Below are positions 27,425 to 36,081 of a stretch of DNA of 64,000 nucleotides, piece after piece. The stretch is from Acidobacteriaceae bacterium (GTDB lineage Bacteria; Acidobacteriota; Terriglobia; Terriglobales; Acidobacteriaceae): contig PLHW01000056.1 of the NCBI GenBank assembly GCA_003139095.1, forward strand, positions 60,082 to 124,081, read 5' to 3'. Within the stretch, counting starts at the first letter, position 1, and every line of letters starts with the position of its first letter. The notes under the pieces were generated by a model that did no database searches, was not told the DNA's origin, and saw nothing but the letters and a program-made list of their open reading frames with translations. Position numbers and translations under genes: made by a program.

Positions 27425-28804
27425 TCAGTCGTAATACTCCAGCCCCAAGTGCGTAATCAGTTCTTCCCCCTTCAAGTGCCGCAGCGTGTTCTTCAGCTTC
27501 ATCAGTTGGATGAACAGATCATGCTCGGGATATAAGCCCGGCGCAGTCATCGGCGACTTGAAGTAAAAGCTCAGCCACTCCTGAATTCCCAGCCGGCGCA
27601 GTTCCGGCGTGCGCTGCGCCAGGTCGAGGAACAGCACCAGGTCGAGCACAATCGGTGCCGCCAGAATCGAATCGCGGCACAGGAAGTCGACCTTGATCTG
27701 CATCGGGTAGCCGAGCCAGCCGAAGATATCGATGTTGTCCCAACCCTCTTTGTTATCACCGCGCGGCGGGTAATAGTTAATGCGCACCTTGTGGAAGATA
27801 TTGCCGTAAAGCTCGGGATACAGGGCTGGCTGAAGGATGTGCTCCAGCGCCCCCAGCTTCGACTCTTCCTTGGTTTTGAAAGACCCCGGATCGTCCAGCA
27901 CCTCGCCATCGCGGTTGCCCAAAATGTTCGTCGAGTACCATCCGCTCAGCCCCAGCAACCGCGCCTTGAACGCCGGCGCCAGCACCGTCTTCATCAGCGT
28001 CTGTCCGGTCTTAAAGTCCTTGCCGCAGATCGGCAGTTCGCGCGCCTGCGCCAGTTCGTGCATCGCCGGAATGTCAACCGTCAGGTTCGGCGCGCCGTTG
28101 GCGAACGGCACGCCCTCCATCAGCGACGCATACGCATAGATCATCGACGGCGCGATGTTCTCGTCGTTCTCTTTCATCGCCTTCTCGAGCGCCTTCAGGC
28201 TCTGGTGCGCCGCGCTCTGCTCGATGAAAGTTTCGGTCGACGCGCACCAGATCATAATCAGCCGCTCCGCGCCGCTCGACTTGCGGAATCCGCGAATGTC
28301 GTCCCGCAACTGCTCCGCCAGGTCCAGCTTGTTCTTGCCCTTTTTGACGTTCGGCCCGTCGATCTTCTTGACGTAATTGTGGTCGAAGACCGCCTTCATC
28401 GGCTTGATCGCGCCCAGTGTTCCCTTCACCTGATCGAGCAGATCGCGTTCCAGTACGCCCGCATTGCGCGCCGCCGCGTCCATGTTGTCCTCGAAAATGT
28501 CCCAGCCTGTAAAGACCAGGTCGTTCAATCCGGCGAGCGGCAGGAATTCCTTGATCTTCGGCGAACGACCGTCGGTTCGCTTGCCCAGCCGGATTGTTCC
28601 CATCTGCGTGAGCGAACCGATGGGCGAGGCGATGCCCTTGCGCACGGCTTCCACGCCGGCCACAAACGTGGTCGCGACCGCGCCCATGCCCGGAATCATT
28701 ACGCCCAGTTTGCCCTTGGCGGGCGCGATATTTGCGGTGCCCGGCCGGTCCTCGGACTTCACACTCGCGCGCGCCGGCTTTGCGGACTTCTTGCCTGTCG
28801 CCAT
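27425..28804 (-). CDS. ino1: Inositol-3-phosphate synthase
   Basis: The enzyme converts glucose 6-phosphate to 1D-myo-inositol 3-phosphate with NAD. The 459-residue protein shows the Rossmann start LGVMIPGMGAVATTFVAGVE near residue 33, TGWDIFEDN, IMIWCASTETF, the catalytic KDFKTGQTLMKTVLAPAF region, YSTNILGNRDGEVLDDPGSF, and KVDFLCRDSILAAPIVLDLV. All are diagnostic. The first 30 residues are a basic Ala/Lys tail. Stop codons of this gene and vapC face each other with almost no gap. Confidence 0.94.
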   Translation of the reverse strand: MATGKKSAKPARASVKSEDRPGTANIAPAKGKLGVMIPGMGAVATTFVAGVEAVRKGIASPIGSLTQMGTIRLGKRTDGRSPKIKEFLPLAGLNDLVFTGWDIFEDNMDAAARNAGVLERDLLDQVKGTLGAIKPMKAVFDHNYVKKIDGPNVKKGKNKLDLAEQLRDDIRGFRKSSGAERLIMIWCASTETFIEQSAAHQSLKALEKAMKENDENIAPSMIYAYASLMEGVPFANGAPNLTVDIPAMHELAQARELPICGKDFKTGQTLMKTVLAPAFKARLLGLSGWYSTNILGNRDGEVLDDPGSFKTKEESKLGALEHILQPALYPELYGNIFHKVRINYYPPRGDNKEGWDNIDIFGWLGYPMQIKVDFLCRDSILAAPIVLDLVLFLDLAQRTPELRRLGIQEWLSFYFKSPMTAPGLYPEHDLFIQLMKLKNTLRHLKGEELITHLGLEYYD

Positions 28805-28986
28805 AGTTTGGCTGCTTCCTTATTTGATATGAGAGGTGTGTGCAAACCGAATATGTTCTCGCATCTGGCACAGCTTTGGCAAACGCCCGCGCCCAAACGC
28901 GCAGAATGACGATTCAATGGCGGCAGGTACGCATCGGTTGGCGAGCCACGCGCCACGTCATAGCGGCTGAAATGCGCGCACTCCTC

Positions 28987-29112
28987 CTATCGCGCCGGCA
29001 TCGCCAGGAACAGCAAGATCAGTCCGAACAGGATCAGCGCCATAACCAGCGAATACAGATTGTGCATCGGATGAAAGTGGAAGTAGGAGTTCTTTCTCCA
29101 GGAATTCAGCAC
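28987..29112 (-). CDS. Small membrane protein of 41 residues
   Basis: A short frame starting GTG with GGAAGGAGG just upstream (4-nt gap). The sequence begins MLNSWRKNSYFHFHPMHNL, followed by a single hydrophobic helix YSLVMALILFGLILLFLAM and ends PAR. Family not recognised. The strong Shine-Dalgarno and clean topology (basic and His-rich end, then one helix) make it likely to be expressed. Confidence 0.55.
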   Translation of the reverse strand: MLNSWRKNSYFHFHPMHNLYSLVMALILFGLILLFLAMPAR

Positions 29113-29240
29113 GGGGCCTCCTTCCCGCGGCATTGCGCGGAGCATGCGTCTCTACTCCTATTCTCCCACTGTTCGGCCAGCGCGGCTAGAATTCTTCCGC
29201 TGCTCAACCTCGCGTAATCTCGCGCGGAAGGCCTCGCTCG

Positions 29241-29690
29241 TCACTTCCCGTCCAGTTCCATGATCTTAATGGGCAGGTCCCAATGGGCGGCAAGAATCTC
29301 AAACCGACGCTGCTCCTCCTTCACATATGCGGCCTGGTCTGGCCAAAGCTGCTTCTTTAGCGCGTCTTCCTCGAACGGCTCGTTGGCCGCCGCCGAATTC
29401 TTGAAGACGATGGTGACGCGATAGTCCCAACGGCCATCTTCCGTGGTGTGGTAGCGCGGCTGGTCCATCCGCACTTTCAGCATCCGGCCCATCTCCAGTT
29501 CTTTCCTCAGGAGCGGGTAGTGATTCTTCTTGAACAACTGAAGAAATTCGTCCGCATATCCCCACTTGACCTTGTAGTAGTACTCGATCACGAAAGGCTT
29601 GCCGGAGTTGTCGGCGGCAGTTTGGGCCGGCAAGGCAAGCGGGAAAAGAGTGACCACAGTAAGCAATATCAGCATCAGTCGCGTTTTCAT
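29241..29690 (-). CDS. Secreted protein of unknown function
   Basis: A 149-residue protein with signal peptide (LMLILLTVVTLFPLALPAQ). The mature part begins GKPFVIEYYYKVKWGYADEF and has many aromatic residues and alternating charge (FLQLFKKNHYPLLRKELEMG, WDYRVTIVFKN). The alternation suggests a ferredoxin-like or dimeric alpha-beta barrel fold, but I do not recognise a family. It is flanked by the small membrane protein gene and, divergently, by the HAD phosphatase gene. Confidence 0.65.
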   Translation of the reverse strand: MKTRLMLILLTVVTLFPLALPAQTAADNSGKPFVIEYYYKVKWGYADEFLQLFKKNHYPLLRKELEMGRMLKVRMDQPRYHTTEDGRWDYRVTIVFKNSAAANEPFEEDALKKQLWPDQAAYVKEEQRRFEILAAHWDLPIKIMELDGK

Positions 29691-29786
29691 CAGGGAGCCT
29701 CGTGGGTAAGTACTTCGTGACTATTCTCGCACGACAGCTTTTTATCGAACGGTCAGCGCGGCCGCAGCTGCCGCCCGCATGGTCCA

Positions 29787-30662
29787 ATGTTAAAATCGCT
29801 TGTGGCCGCCAATTCGCTTCGCCTGATTGCCATTGATATTGACGGTACCCTGCTCAATCCCCAGTTCCAGGTTTCCGGCCTCGACCTCGCCGCGCTTCGG
29901 CGGGCCAACTCGCAGGGCATTGAAGTCATTCTCGTCACCGGGCGCCGCCATGCCTTCGCGCTGCCCATCGCCCAGCAACTCGGCTTCGATCTCTGGTTGA
30001 TTAGCTCCAACGGCGCGATTACGCGCTCCCTTGCCGGAGAGACGTTTCATCGCGACCTGCTTCCCCATCAAACTTGCCGCGAACTCGTGCGCGCCATGCA
30101 AGAATTCCGGGGTCAGACCGTTCTTACATTCGATACCGAAGGCGCAGGCACAATTGTGGTCGAGCATCTCCGCGATCTCGAAGCCAGCATTCAGCGCTGG
30201 CTGGAAAAAAATATGGAGTACATACAATTCGTCGTCCCGATTGAAAACGCCCTGACTACCGATCCTGTCCAGGCCATGTTCTGCGGGCCCGTCGCGCACA
30301 TGCAACTGGCGCTCGCGGCGTTGTCGGATTGCGGTCTACCCATCACCGTCCTGCGCACGGAGTATCCGGGCCGCGATCTTTCCATCGTCGATGTGCTCAA
30401 TGCCGGCTGCTCCAAGGGGCACGCTCTGGAGCGCTGGGTGAACTACCGCGGCATTACCCGCGACCAGGTCATGGCCATCGGTGACAACTACAACGATATC
30501 GAGATGCTCGCCTTCGCCGGTCAACCCTTTATCATGGGAAATGCCTCCCGCGAACTGCTGGGACGCGGCTGGACGGTGACGCGCCCAAACTCCGAGAGCG
30601 GCGTCGCGGCGGCCATCGAGTTCGTGCTCGACGGAAAAGAGCTGGACGTTGTGGCGACATAG
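29787..30662 (+). CDS. HAD-IIB (Cof-type) phosphatase
   Basis: A 291-residue cytoplasmic phosphatase of the Cof/YidA group. Motif I is IAIDIDGTLLNP near residue 12 (nucleophile Asp and acid Asp), motif II is VILVTGRRHAFALP, motif III has the Lys in SKGHALERW, and motif IV is VMAIGDNYNDIEML. The type IIB cap lies between motifs II and III. Such enzymes dephosphorylate sugar phosphates or related metabolites; the substrate cannot be assigned. The downstream lytic transglycosylase follows closely. Confidence 0.88.
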   Translation: MLKSLVAANSLRLIAIDIDGTLLNPQFQVSGLDLAALRRANSQGIEVILVTGRRHAFALPIAQQLGFDLWLISSNGAITRSLAGETFHRDLLPHQTCRELVRAMQEFRGQTVLTFDTEGAGTIVVEHLRDLEASIQRWLEKNMEYIQFVVPIENALTTDPVQAMFCGPVAHMQLALAALSDCGLPITVLRTEYPGRDLSIVDVLNAGCSKGHALERWVNYRGITRDQVMAIGDNYNDIEMLAFAGQPFIMGNASRELLGRGWTVTRPNSESGVAAAIEFVLDGKELDVVAT

Positions 30663-30696
30663 TGCGGTCAGATTGCCAATCCGATTGAATGACAAG

Positions 30697-31620
30697 ATGA
30701 AGAAAACGGCACACGCAAGCACGAATCGAGCAAGAGCGGCCCGAGTCTGGTTGAACCAAGGTTGGGTGAAAGGCGCTTCGCTCTGCATTTGCGCGGTTTT
30801 TGTTGTCAGCCTCTCCGCCTCAGCTGCCGACTTCGCCATCCTGCAAAATGGCTTCACCATTCGCCACGAGCACCGTCTCGTGATAGGCGACACAACCCGG
30901 CTTTATTTTTCCCACGACGATTCCAGCTTCACCGACGTGGCGACCGCCGACATCACCGCGTATGAGAAAGATCTGACCCTGCCTGTGCAACCGGCCCCAG
31001 CGACGCCCCAACCCGGTTCCACGGCCTCCACAGCCGCCCCCGCTGTCGCGGACCTGAATCACGTCGTCAACTCCGCTAGCGCCGCATATCATCTCGACCC
31101 CGATCTCGTGAACAGCGTCATTCATGCCGAGAGTGGTTTCAACGCGCATGCTGTCTCGCCCAAAGGCGCGCGCGGATTGATGCAACTCATGCCGCAGACC
31201 GCGACTGCGCTCGGCGTAAATGACGCTTTCGATCCCGAGGCCAACGTCGGTGGCGGCAGCCGATACCTCCGCGAATTGCTGGAGCGCTACGATTTTGACT
31301 TGGTGAAGGCGCTGGCCGCCTATAATGCTGGTCCCGAGCGCGTGGAGCAGTATCGCGGCGTGCCGCCTTTCCAGGAGACGCGCGCCTACGTGGCCCGCAT
31401 CGTCCACGAATACAACCGCAAAAAAATTGCGCAAGAGAAAGAAAAATCCGCCGCCCAGCAGAAATCTCAAACGGCGCCATCGGCTGTCAAGCCGGCCTCG
31501 CCCACCCAACAAAAGTCGCATTCCGCGAAGTCCGCGCATGTTACCCCAAGCGCGCTCAATCGCCGCCCGAACGCCTCTGCGCGTCTCGCCGTTGATCAAT
31601 CTCCCACTTCTCCGCGTTGA
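30697..31620 (+). CDS. Lytic transglycosylase (SLT domain)
   Basis: A 307-residue periplasmic murein-cleaving enzyme. The N-terminus is basic, then the signal helix SLCICAVFVVSLSASA. The SLT domain, from about residue 115, contains VNSVIHAESGFNAHAVSPKG (catalytic Glu), RGLMQLMPQTATALG and LVKALAAYNAGPERVEQYRG, all hallmark. A short region before it (FTIRHEHRLVIGDTTRLYF) is a small beta domain seen in some family members. The C-terminus is Lys/Ala/Ser-rich and probably disordered. I prefer the ATG at 30697 to the upstream GTG at 30649, which overlaps the HAD gene. Confidence 0.87.
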   Translation: MKKTAHASTNRARAARVWLNQGWVKGASLCICAVFVVSLSASAADFAILQNGFTIRHEHRLVIGDTTRLYFSHDDSSFTDVATADITAYEKDLTLPVQPAPATPQPGSTASTAAPAVADLNHVVNSASAAYHLDPDLVNSVIHAESGFNAHAVSPKGARGLMQLMPQTATALGVNDAFDPEANVGGGSRYLRELLERYDFDLVKALAAYNAGPERVEQYRGVPPFQETRAYVARIVHEYNRKKIAQEKEKSAAQQKSQTAPSAVKPASPTQQKSHSAKSAHVTPSALNRRPNASARLAVDQSPTSPR

Positions 31621-31699
31621 CCCTGCTGGCGCTCTCATTTACCTTCAAGTGGGCGTGCCGTCTGTGGTTGACGTGTGCCCCTCTGCAAGTTCGCATCGG

Positions 31700-32773
31700 A
31701 TGAAAAATAAAAAGTACGTCGCGTACGTAATCGTCTTCCTCGTCCTGGTGGCGCTCGTCTACCTCCAGTTCCGAACCTGGCGCAATTTCGATTGGGCCCT
31801 CCTGCTGCAATTCCATCCGCTTTGGCGGCACATCTTCCATGCCCTGGTGCTGATTTACTTCGCCTATGTGCTGCGCGCGGTGCGCTGGAAAATTTTTCTC
31901 CGGCCGGTTCGCAAAGACGTGTCAACCCTCGGCCTCATTCCGCCGACTTTAATAGGATTCACCGGCCTGGCCGTCCTCGGCCGTCCCGGCGAACTCATTC
32001 GCCCCTACCTCATCGCCCGCCACACCAACCTCAGCGTCGCCTCGCAGATCGCGGTTTGGGCCGTTGAGCGCATCTTCGATATCGGCGCCTTCACTGTGAT
32101 CTTGGTCGCGGCAATCTTTCTGCCGTCCAAACTGCACGCCTTCGCGCTGGCCGCGCCGCCGGAGGTCAAGCGCTGGATTTACCTGACTGGCTATGCGCTG
32201 ATTGCTCTCGTGCTCGGCCTGCTCGTGGCGGCCGTGCTCATGTCGTACCGCGGCAACCGCATGGCTCAGTGGGTGGAGAGCCGCTTCTCCCATCTCGCCC
32301 AAAACCTCGGCCACCGCATCGCCCAAAAGATCCGCGAGTTCACTGCCGGACTCGACACCATCCATGGCCCATTCGCCTTTTTGCAGCTTTCGTCAGTGTC
32401 AGTCCTCATGTGGTGGGTCATCGCGTTGTCGTACAAAGAAGTGACCACGGCCTACGGCGCTCCGATGCACGCCATGAGCACCACCAAGGTTCTTCTTCTG
32501 ATGGGCTCCAGCATGGTCGGATCGATGGTGCAGCTTCCGGGTGTGGGCGGCGGATCGCAACTCGCCACCATCAGCGCCATGGATCACGTCTTCCACATCG
32601 TTCCCAAGGAACTCACCGTGAGCTGCGGCATCATGCTCTGGCTGGTCACCTTCGTCGCAGTCGTGCCCGCGGGCTTGCTGCTCGCACATCGCGAGCGCCT
32701 CTCGCTCCGCAAACTCTCCGTCGAAAGCGCAGAAGCCGAAGAAACCGGAGAAACCGAAGCCTTGAATAATTGA
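31700..32773 (+). CDS. Lysylphosphatidylglycerol synthase-type flippase-like membrane protein
   Basis: A 357-residue integral membrane protein of the LPG_synthase_TM/UPF0104 group. It starts MKNKKYVAYVIVFLVLVALV at 31700; the longer upstream frame overlaps the transglycosylase gene. The family motif FTGLAVLGRPGELIRPYLIA is near residue 90. VWAVERIFDIGAF follows, and the later VQLPGVGGGSQLATI is also typical. Members without the soluble aminoacyltransferase domain, as here, are thought to move lipids. Its stop codon lies in a TTGAGTCATTGAG repeat arm. Confidence 0.8.
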   Translation: MKNKKYVAYVIVFLVLVALVYLQFRTWRNFDWALLLQFHPLWRHIFHALVLIYFAYVLRAVRWKIFLRPVRKDVSTLGLIPPTLIGFTGLAVLGRPGELIRPYLIARHTNLSVASQIAVWAVERIFDIGAFTVILVAAIFLPSKLHAFALAAPPEVKRWIYLTGYALIALVLGLLVAAVLMSYRGNRMAQWVESRFSHLAQNLGHRIAQKIREFTAGLDTIHGPFAFLQLSSVSVLMWWVIALSYKEVTTAYGAPMHAMSTTKVLLLMGSSMVGSMVQLPGVGGGSQLATISAMDHVFHIVPKELTVSCGIMLWLVTFVAVVPAGLLLAHRERLSLRKLSVESAEAEETGETEALNN

Positions 32774-32877
32774 GTCATTGAGCGATTGAATCATTGAAGC
32801 ACTGCGAGATTAGACCTCGCGTAAATGATTCAGGGTTTTAAATGACTCAATGATTCAATGACTCAATGATTCAATCC
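32766..32877. repeat. ATTGAGTC-type inverted-arm element before nrdR
   Basis: Left arm AATTGAGTCATTGAGCGATT and further to 32798, core GCACTGCGAGATTAGACC, then GGGTTTTAAATGACTCAATG and right-arm units TGATTCAATGACTCAAT. It includes the stop codon of the preceding gene and ends 15 nt before the nrdR -10 box. Confidence 0.87.
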
Positions 32878-32891
32878 CGTCATTCCCCAAC

Positions 32892-32900
32892 TGCTACAAT
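32892..32900 (+). promoter_or_regulatory. Extended -10 box TGCTACAAT for nrdR
   Basis: The same nonamer as before the ABC exporter and the MFS gene, here 20 nt before the nrdR ATG. No Shine-Dalgarno is visible. Confidence 0.55.
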
Positions 32901-32920
32901 CATGAGTACTCTCCGAACCC

Positions 32921-33409
32921 ATGAAATGCCCTTTTTGCGGCTTTGAAAACGACAAGGTCGTCGATTCCCGGGAAAGCAAGGAAGCCGACTCGATTCGCCG
33001 CCGCCGCGAGTGCCTGAAGTGCGAAAAACGCTTCACCACTTACGAGCGCATCGACGAAATTCCCTACATGGTGGTCAAGAAAGACGGCCGCCGCGAGCGC
33101 TTCGACCGCCAGAAGGTGCTCAATGGCCTGATGCGAGCCTGCGAAAAACGCCCCGTGCCCATCAGCAAGCTCGAGCAGATCGTGAATGAAGCCGAAACCT
33201 TCGTCATCGAATCCGCCGAGCGCGAGCGCAAAACCAGCGAAATTGGCGAGTTGATCATGAACCGCCTGCGCCGCTATGACAAAGTCGCCTACGTGCGCTT
33301 CGCCTCCGTCTATCTCGATTTCAAAGACGTGCAGGAATTCATGACGGAGTTGAAGGATCTGCTAAAGACAAAGGAACCCGAGCCGAAAGGTAAAAGTGTG
33401 AAGGTATAG
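32921..33409 (+). CDS. nrdR: Transcriptional repressor NrdR
   Basis: A 162-residue regulator of ribonucleotide reductase genes that senses ATP/dATP. The zinc ribbon is MKCPFCGFENDKVVDSR, with its second Cys pair in RRECLKCEKRFTTYERI. The ATP-cone follows (VKKDGRRERFDRQKVLNGLM, then RLRRYDKVAYVRFASVYLDF). Length and motifs are standard. Its own promoter follows a repeat element. The stop codon abuts the left arm of the next repeat. Confidence 0.96.
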   Translation: MKCPFCGFENDKVVDSRESKEADSIRRRRECLKCEKRFTTYERIDEIPYMVVKKDGRRERFDRQKVLNGLMRACEKRPVPISKLEQIVNEAETFVIESAERERKTSEIGELIMNRLRRYDKVAYVRFASVYLDFKDVQEFMTELKDLLKTKEPEPKGKSVKV

Positions 33410-33463
33410 TTATTGAGTTATTGAGTTATTGAGGTATTGAGTGATTGAGGCATTGAATCATTT
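33410..33463. repeat. Left ATTGAG-type arm preceding the four-helix-bundle gene
   Basis: Units TTATTGAG, TTATTGAG, GTATTGAG, TGATTGAG, GCATTGAA run from the base after the nrdR stop to the ATG at 33464. Its inverted partner is not here but beyond the next gene (33863-33912). Confidence 0.8.
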
Positions 33464-33859
33464 ATGAACCCGGCTCAATCTGAAGCCACGTCTTCGTTGG
33501 CGAAGGCGACGGAACTCAAGCAACGTAGCAAGAATCTCGCGATCCGTATTGTGAACCTCTTTCGCTCACTGTCTCACTCGCCCGATGTTCAGACCCTGGG
33601 GAAGCAACTTCTTCGTTCCGGCACGTCGGTTGGAGCGAACTATCGCGCCGTTTGCCGTGCCCGCTCCAAAGCGGAATTCATCTCGCGGATGTCGATTGTC
33701 GTCGAGGAAGCTGATGAGACGGTCTTCTGGCTGGAGCTTCTCGGGGAAACCGGCATCGTCCGTCCAGAGAGGACACGGGACCTGCTGAAAGAAGCTAACG
33801 AACTGGTAGCAATTTTTGGCGCATCGTTACGTACATCCAAGCAGAATCGCAGCGCTTAA
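33464..33859 (+). CDS. Four-helix-bundle protein (S23/IVP family)
   Basis: A 131-residue all-helical protein of the family first known from open frames in 23S rRNA intervening sequences, and related to the Avd accessory protein of diversity-generating retroelements. Typical features are LAIRIVNLFRSL, the helix start LGKQLLRSGTSVGANYRAVC, RARSKAEFISRMSIVVEEAD and WLELLGETGIV. These proteins form pentamers that bind nucleic acid. There is no Shine-Dalgarno; the ATG follows directly on a repeat arm. The gene replaces the core of an ATTGAG-type element, with the right arm after its stop. Confidence 0.88.
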   Translation: MNPAQSEATSSLAKATELKQRSKNLAIRIVNLFRSLSHSPDVQTLGKQLLRSGTSVGANYRAVCRARSKAEFISRMSIVVEEADETVFWLELLGETGIVRPERTRDLLKEANELVAIFGASLRTSKQNRSA

Positions 33860-33862
33860 TCC

Positions 33863-33912
33863 TCGGTTTTTCAATGACTAAATACTTCAATGCTTCAATG
33901 ACAAAATAATTT
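33863..33912. repeat. Right ATTGAG-type arm following the four-helix-bundle gene
   Basis: CGGTTTTTCAATGACTAAAT then ACTTCAATGCTTCAATGAC is the inverted counterpart of 33410-33463. It starts with the GGTTTT junction seen at the core/right-arm boundary of other elements and runs up to the ATG of the isocitrate dehydrogenase gene. Confidence 0.8.
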
Positions 33913-34947
33913 ATGACTCACAAAGTAACTCTCATTCCCGGCGACGGCATTGGCCCTGAGGTCATCCAGGCGACCGTTCGCATCCTCGAAGCAACCGGCG
34001 TTAAGTTCGAATGGGAAAGCTTCGCAGCCGGCAGCGACGCCTTTGCGAAATACCACGAATACATCCCTAAAGAACTCACGGAATCGATCGAGCGCACGCG
34101 CGTCGGTCTAAAAGGCCCGGTCACAACGCCCATCGGCGGAGGCTTTTCCAGCATCAATGTCGAACTGCGCAAGCGCTTCGAACTGTTCGCCAACTTCCGC
34201 CCCATCCGCAATCTTCCCCATATTCCCACGCGCTATCCCGACCTCGATCTCGTCATCGTCCGCGAAAACACCGAGGGCCTTTACTCCGGCATCGAGCATG
34301 AGGTTATTCCCGGTGTAGTCGAAAGCCTGAAGATCATCACCGAGAAAGCCTCGACGCGCATCTCCCGCTTCGCCTTCGAGCACGCTCGCAAAGCCAGGCG
34401 CAAAAAGATCCATTGCATTCACAAAGCGAACATCATGAAGTTGTCCGACGGCCTGTTCCTGCAATGTTCGCGCAAGGTTTCGAAAGAATACCCCGAGATC
34501 ATCTACGGCGAGCACATCGTCGACAACACCTGCATGCAGCTTGTCATGAATCCCTACCAGTACGACATTCTGCTGCTCGAAAATCTTTACGGCGACATTG
34601 TCTCCGATCTCTGCGCGGGCCTGGTGGGCGGACTTGGCCTGGTGCCCGGCGCCAACTTCGGTCACGAGTGCGCCATCTTCGAGGCCGTGCACGGTTCTGC
34701 GCCCGATATCGCCGGAAAAAATATTGCCAACCCGACCGCCGTCCTGCGCTCGGCGCTGCTGATGCTTCGACACTTAGGCGAGGCCGAAGCCGCGTGGAAA
34801 ATTCGCAACGCGATTGACGACGTCTACCGCGACCGTGCGAAGCTGACTCGCGATGTTGGCGGCAATTCAGGCACATCCGAGTTTGCCGACGCGATTATTG
34901 CGGCCATGGAAACGCCGCGTCAGCCGGTCGCGCCCATGCCCGTCTAA
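33913..34947 (+). CDS. icd: Isocitrate dehydrogenase, NAD-type (isocitrate/isopropylmalate family)
   Basis: The 344-residue enzyme oxidatively decarboxylates a 2-hydroxy acid, most likely isocitrate in the TCA cycle. Motifs are VTLIPGDGIGPEV, LKGPVTTPIGGGFSSINVEL (substrate Ser in place), VIVRENTEGLYSGIEHEV, KIHCIHKANIMKLSDGLF (catalytic Lys), LLLENLYGDIVSDLCAGLVG and GSAPDIAGKNIANPTAV. The serine-containing GGGFSSINV loop and the short length match the NAD-dependent group; homoisocitrate or isopropylmalate are less likely. No Shine-Dalgarno; the start codon lies at the edge of a repeat arm. Confidence 0.88.
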   Translation: MTHKVTLIPGDGIGPEVIQATVRILEATGVKFEWESFAAGSDAFAKYHEYIPKELTESIERTRVGLKGPVTTPIGGGFSSINVELRKRFELFANFRPIRNLPHIPTRYPDLDLVIVRENTEGLYSGIEHEVIPGVVESLKIITEKASTRISRFAFEHARKARRKKIHCIHKANIMKLSDGLFLQCSRKVSKEYPEIIYGEHIVDNTCMQLVMNPYQYDILLLENLYGDIVSDLCAGLVGGLGLVPGANFGHECAIFEAVHGSAPDIAGKNIANPTAVLRSALLMLRHLGEAEAAWKIRNAIDDVYRDRAKLTRDVGGNSGTSEFADAIIAAMETPRQPVAPMPV

Positions 34948-34993
34948 GAGCGCAGCGCAGCCCCATTCTGTCTGCGAAAGCCACCGCTCGGTC

Positions 34994-35002
34994 TGCTACA
35001 CT
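34994..35002 (+). promoter_or_regulatory. Extended -10-like box TGCTACACT for ctaA
   Basis: TG-C-TACACT lies 54 nt before the preferred ctaA start and directly before an in-frame ATG at 35003. Confidence 0.4.
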
Positions 35003-35056
35003 ATGGCGTTTCGGGGACTGCGTGCCGCAATGCGCGCGAGCATTCCCAGAGGAAGC

Positions 35057-35998
35057 ATGCCGAAGGAAATCGAACTTCCGTACAACAAGGGACTGCACAA
35101 TTTTGCCATCTTCACATCCTGCGTAACCCTGCTGCTGATCGTTGCGGGCGCGCTCGTCACCAGCAATGACGCGGGCCTTTCGGTCCCAGACTGGCCCACC
35201 ACCTTCGGTTCGATCTACAAGATGCCGCACATGATAGGCGGCGTTAAGTATGAGCACGGCCATCGCATGGTCGCCGAGTTCGTCGGCCTTCTCACCATCA
35301 TCCTCGCGGTCTGGACCTGGCGCGCCGAAAAGCGGCGCTGGCTGCGCCTTCTCGGGTTGGCCGCGCTCGCCACTGTCATCGTGCAGGGAATCCTCGGCGG
35401 CATGACCGTTCTGCTCCTTCTTCCCGCCGCCGTTTCCAGCGCCCATGCCGCCGTGGCCCAGACTTTTTTCTGCATCGCCGTCTGCATTGCGGTGTTCACC
35501 GGTCGCCAGTGGATTCAAGAGCACCCGCGCACAGAATTTGATACTCGCCGCCCCACTCTCTTCACCCTCACTCTGCTCTCCATTTTCGTGCTCTACGTGC
35601 AATTACTCCTCGGCGCCATGTTTCGCCACCACGGGCTGAGTTGGTGGCCGCACGTCGTCCATGCCGGTGTCATCGCCGTCGTCCTCTCCTGGACTGCGAT
35701 TCGCGCCATCTCGGTTTACGGCCAGGTCGAAGCCGTCAAACGCCCCGCCGTCCTCATGCTCTCGCTCATGGTCGCGCAACTCTGCCTCGGGTTCCTGGCG
35801 TTCATCACGCGCGTCATGTGGGGACAGGATGCCGCCCAGCCCGAGCTGCCGATGGTAATCGCAACCGTGATTCACGTCGCCGTCGGCGCGCTTCTTCTCG
35901 CCACCACGGTCGTCCTTGCCATCCAGGTCTGGCGCCACGTTCCGGTCTCGTTTGCCGAGCCCATTCCCGGAGGAGAGCAAAAACCAGTCGCGGCCTGA
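35057..35998 (+). CDS. ctaA: Heme A synthase (COX15/CtaA family)
   Basis: A 313-residue inner-membrane enzyme that oxidises the methyl group of heme O to make heme A for aa3-type oxidases. Eight hydrophobic segments are visible. The first is followed by the family motif ALVTSNDAGLSVPDWPTTFG, and the His ligands sit in KYEHGHRMVAEFVGLLT, SSAHAAVAQTFF, RHHGLSWWPHVVHAG and TVIHVAVGALLL. AGAGGA 3 nt before the ATG at 35057 supports that start. An earlier in-frame ATG (35003), right after a -10-like box, would add 18 residues. An ABC-2 exporter follows. Confidence 0.92.
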   Translation: MPKEIELPYNKGLHNFAIFTSCVTLLLIVAGALVTSNDAGLSVPDWPTTFGSIYKMPHMIGGVKYEHGHRMVAEFVGLLTIILAVWTWRAEKRRWLRLLGLAALATVIVQGILGGMTVLLLLPAAVSSAHAAVAQTFFCIAVCIAVFTGRQWIQEHPRTEFDTRRPTLFTLTLLSIFVLYVQLLLGAMFRHHGLSWWPHVVHAGVIAVVLSWTAIRAISVYGQVEAVKRPAVLMLSLMVAQLCLGFLAFITRVMWGQDAAQPELPMVIATVIHVAVGALLLATTVVLAIQVWRHVPVSFAEPIPGGEQKPVAA

Positions 35999-36081
35999 AA
36001 AAAACACAGCGCGCTCAACGTGCGAGTCAAACTTCGCATGCTGCCGTTCGCGTCTTGGCCGCTCACATCGTAAAATGATCT

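Noticed and set aside
33464..33859. Ribosomal protein S23 proper
   Set aside because: The name is historical for intervening-sequence proteins. The gene is not near rRNA, and the four-helix-bundle family has no demonstrated ribosomal role here.
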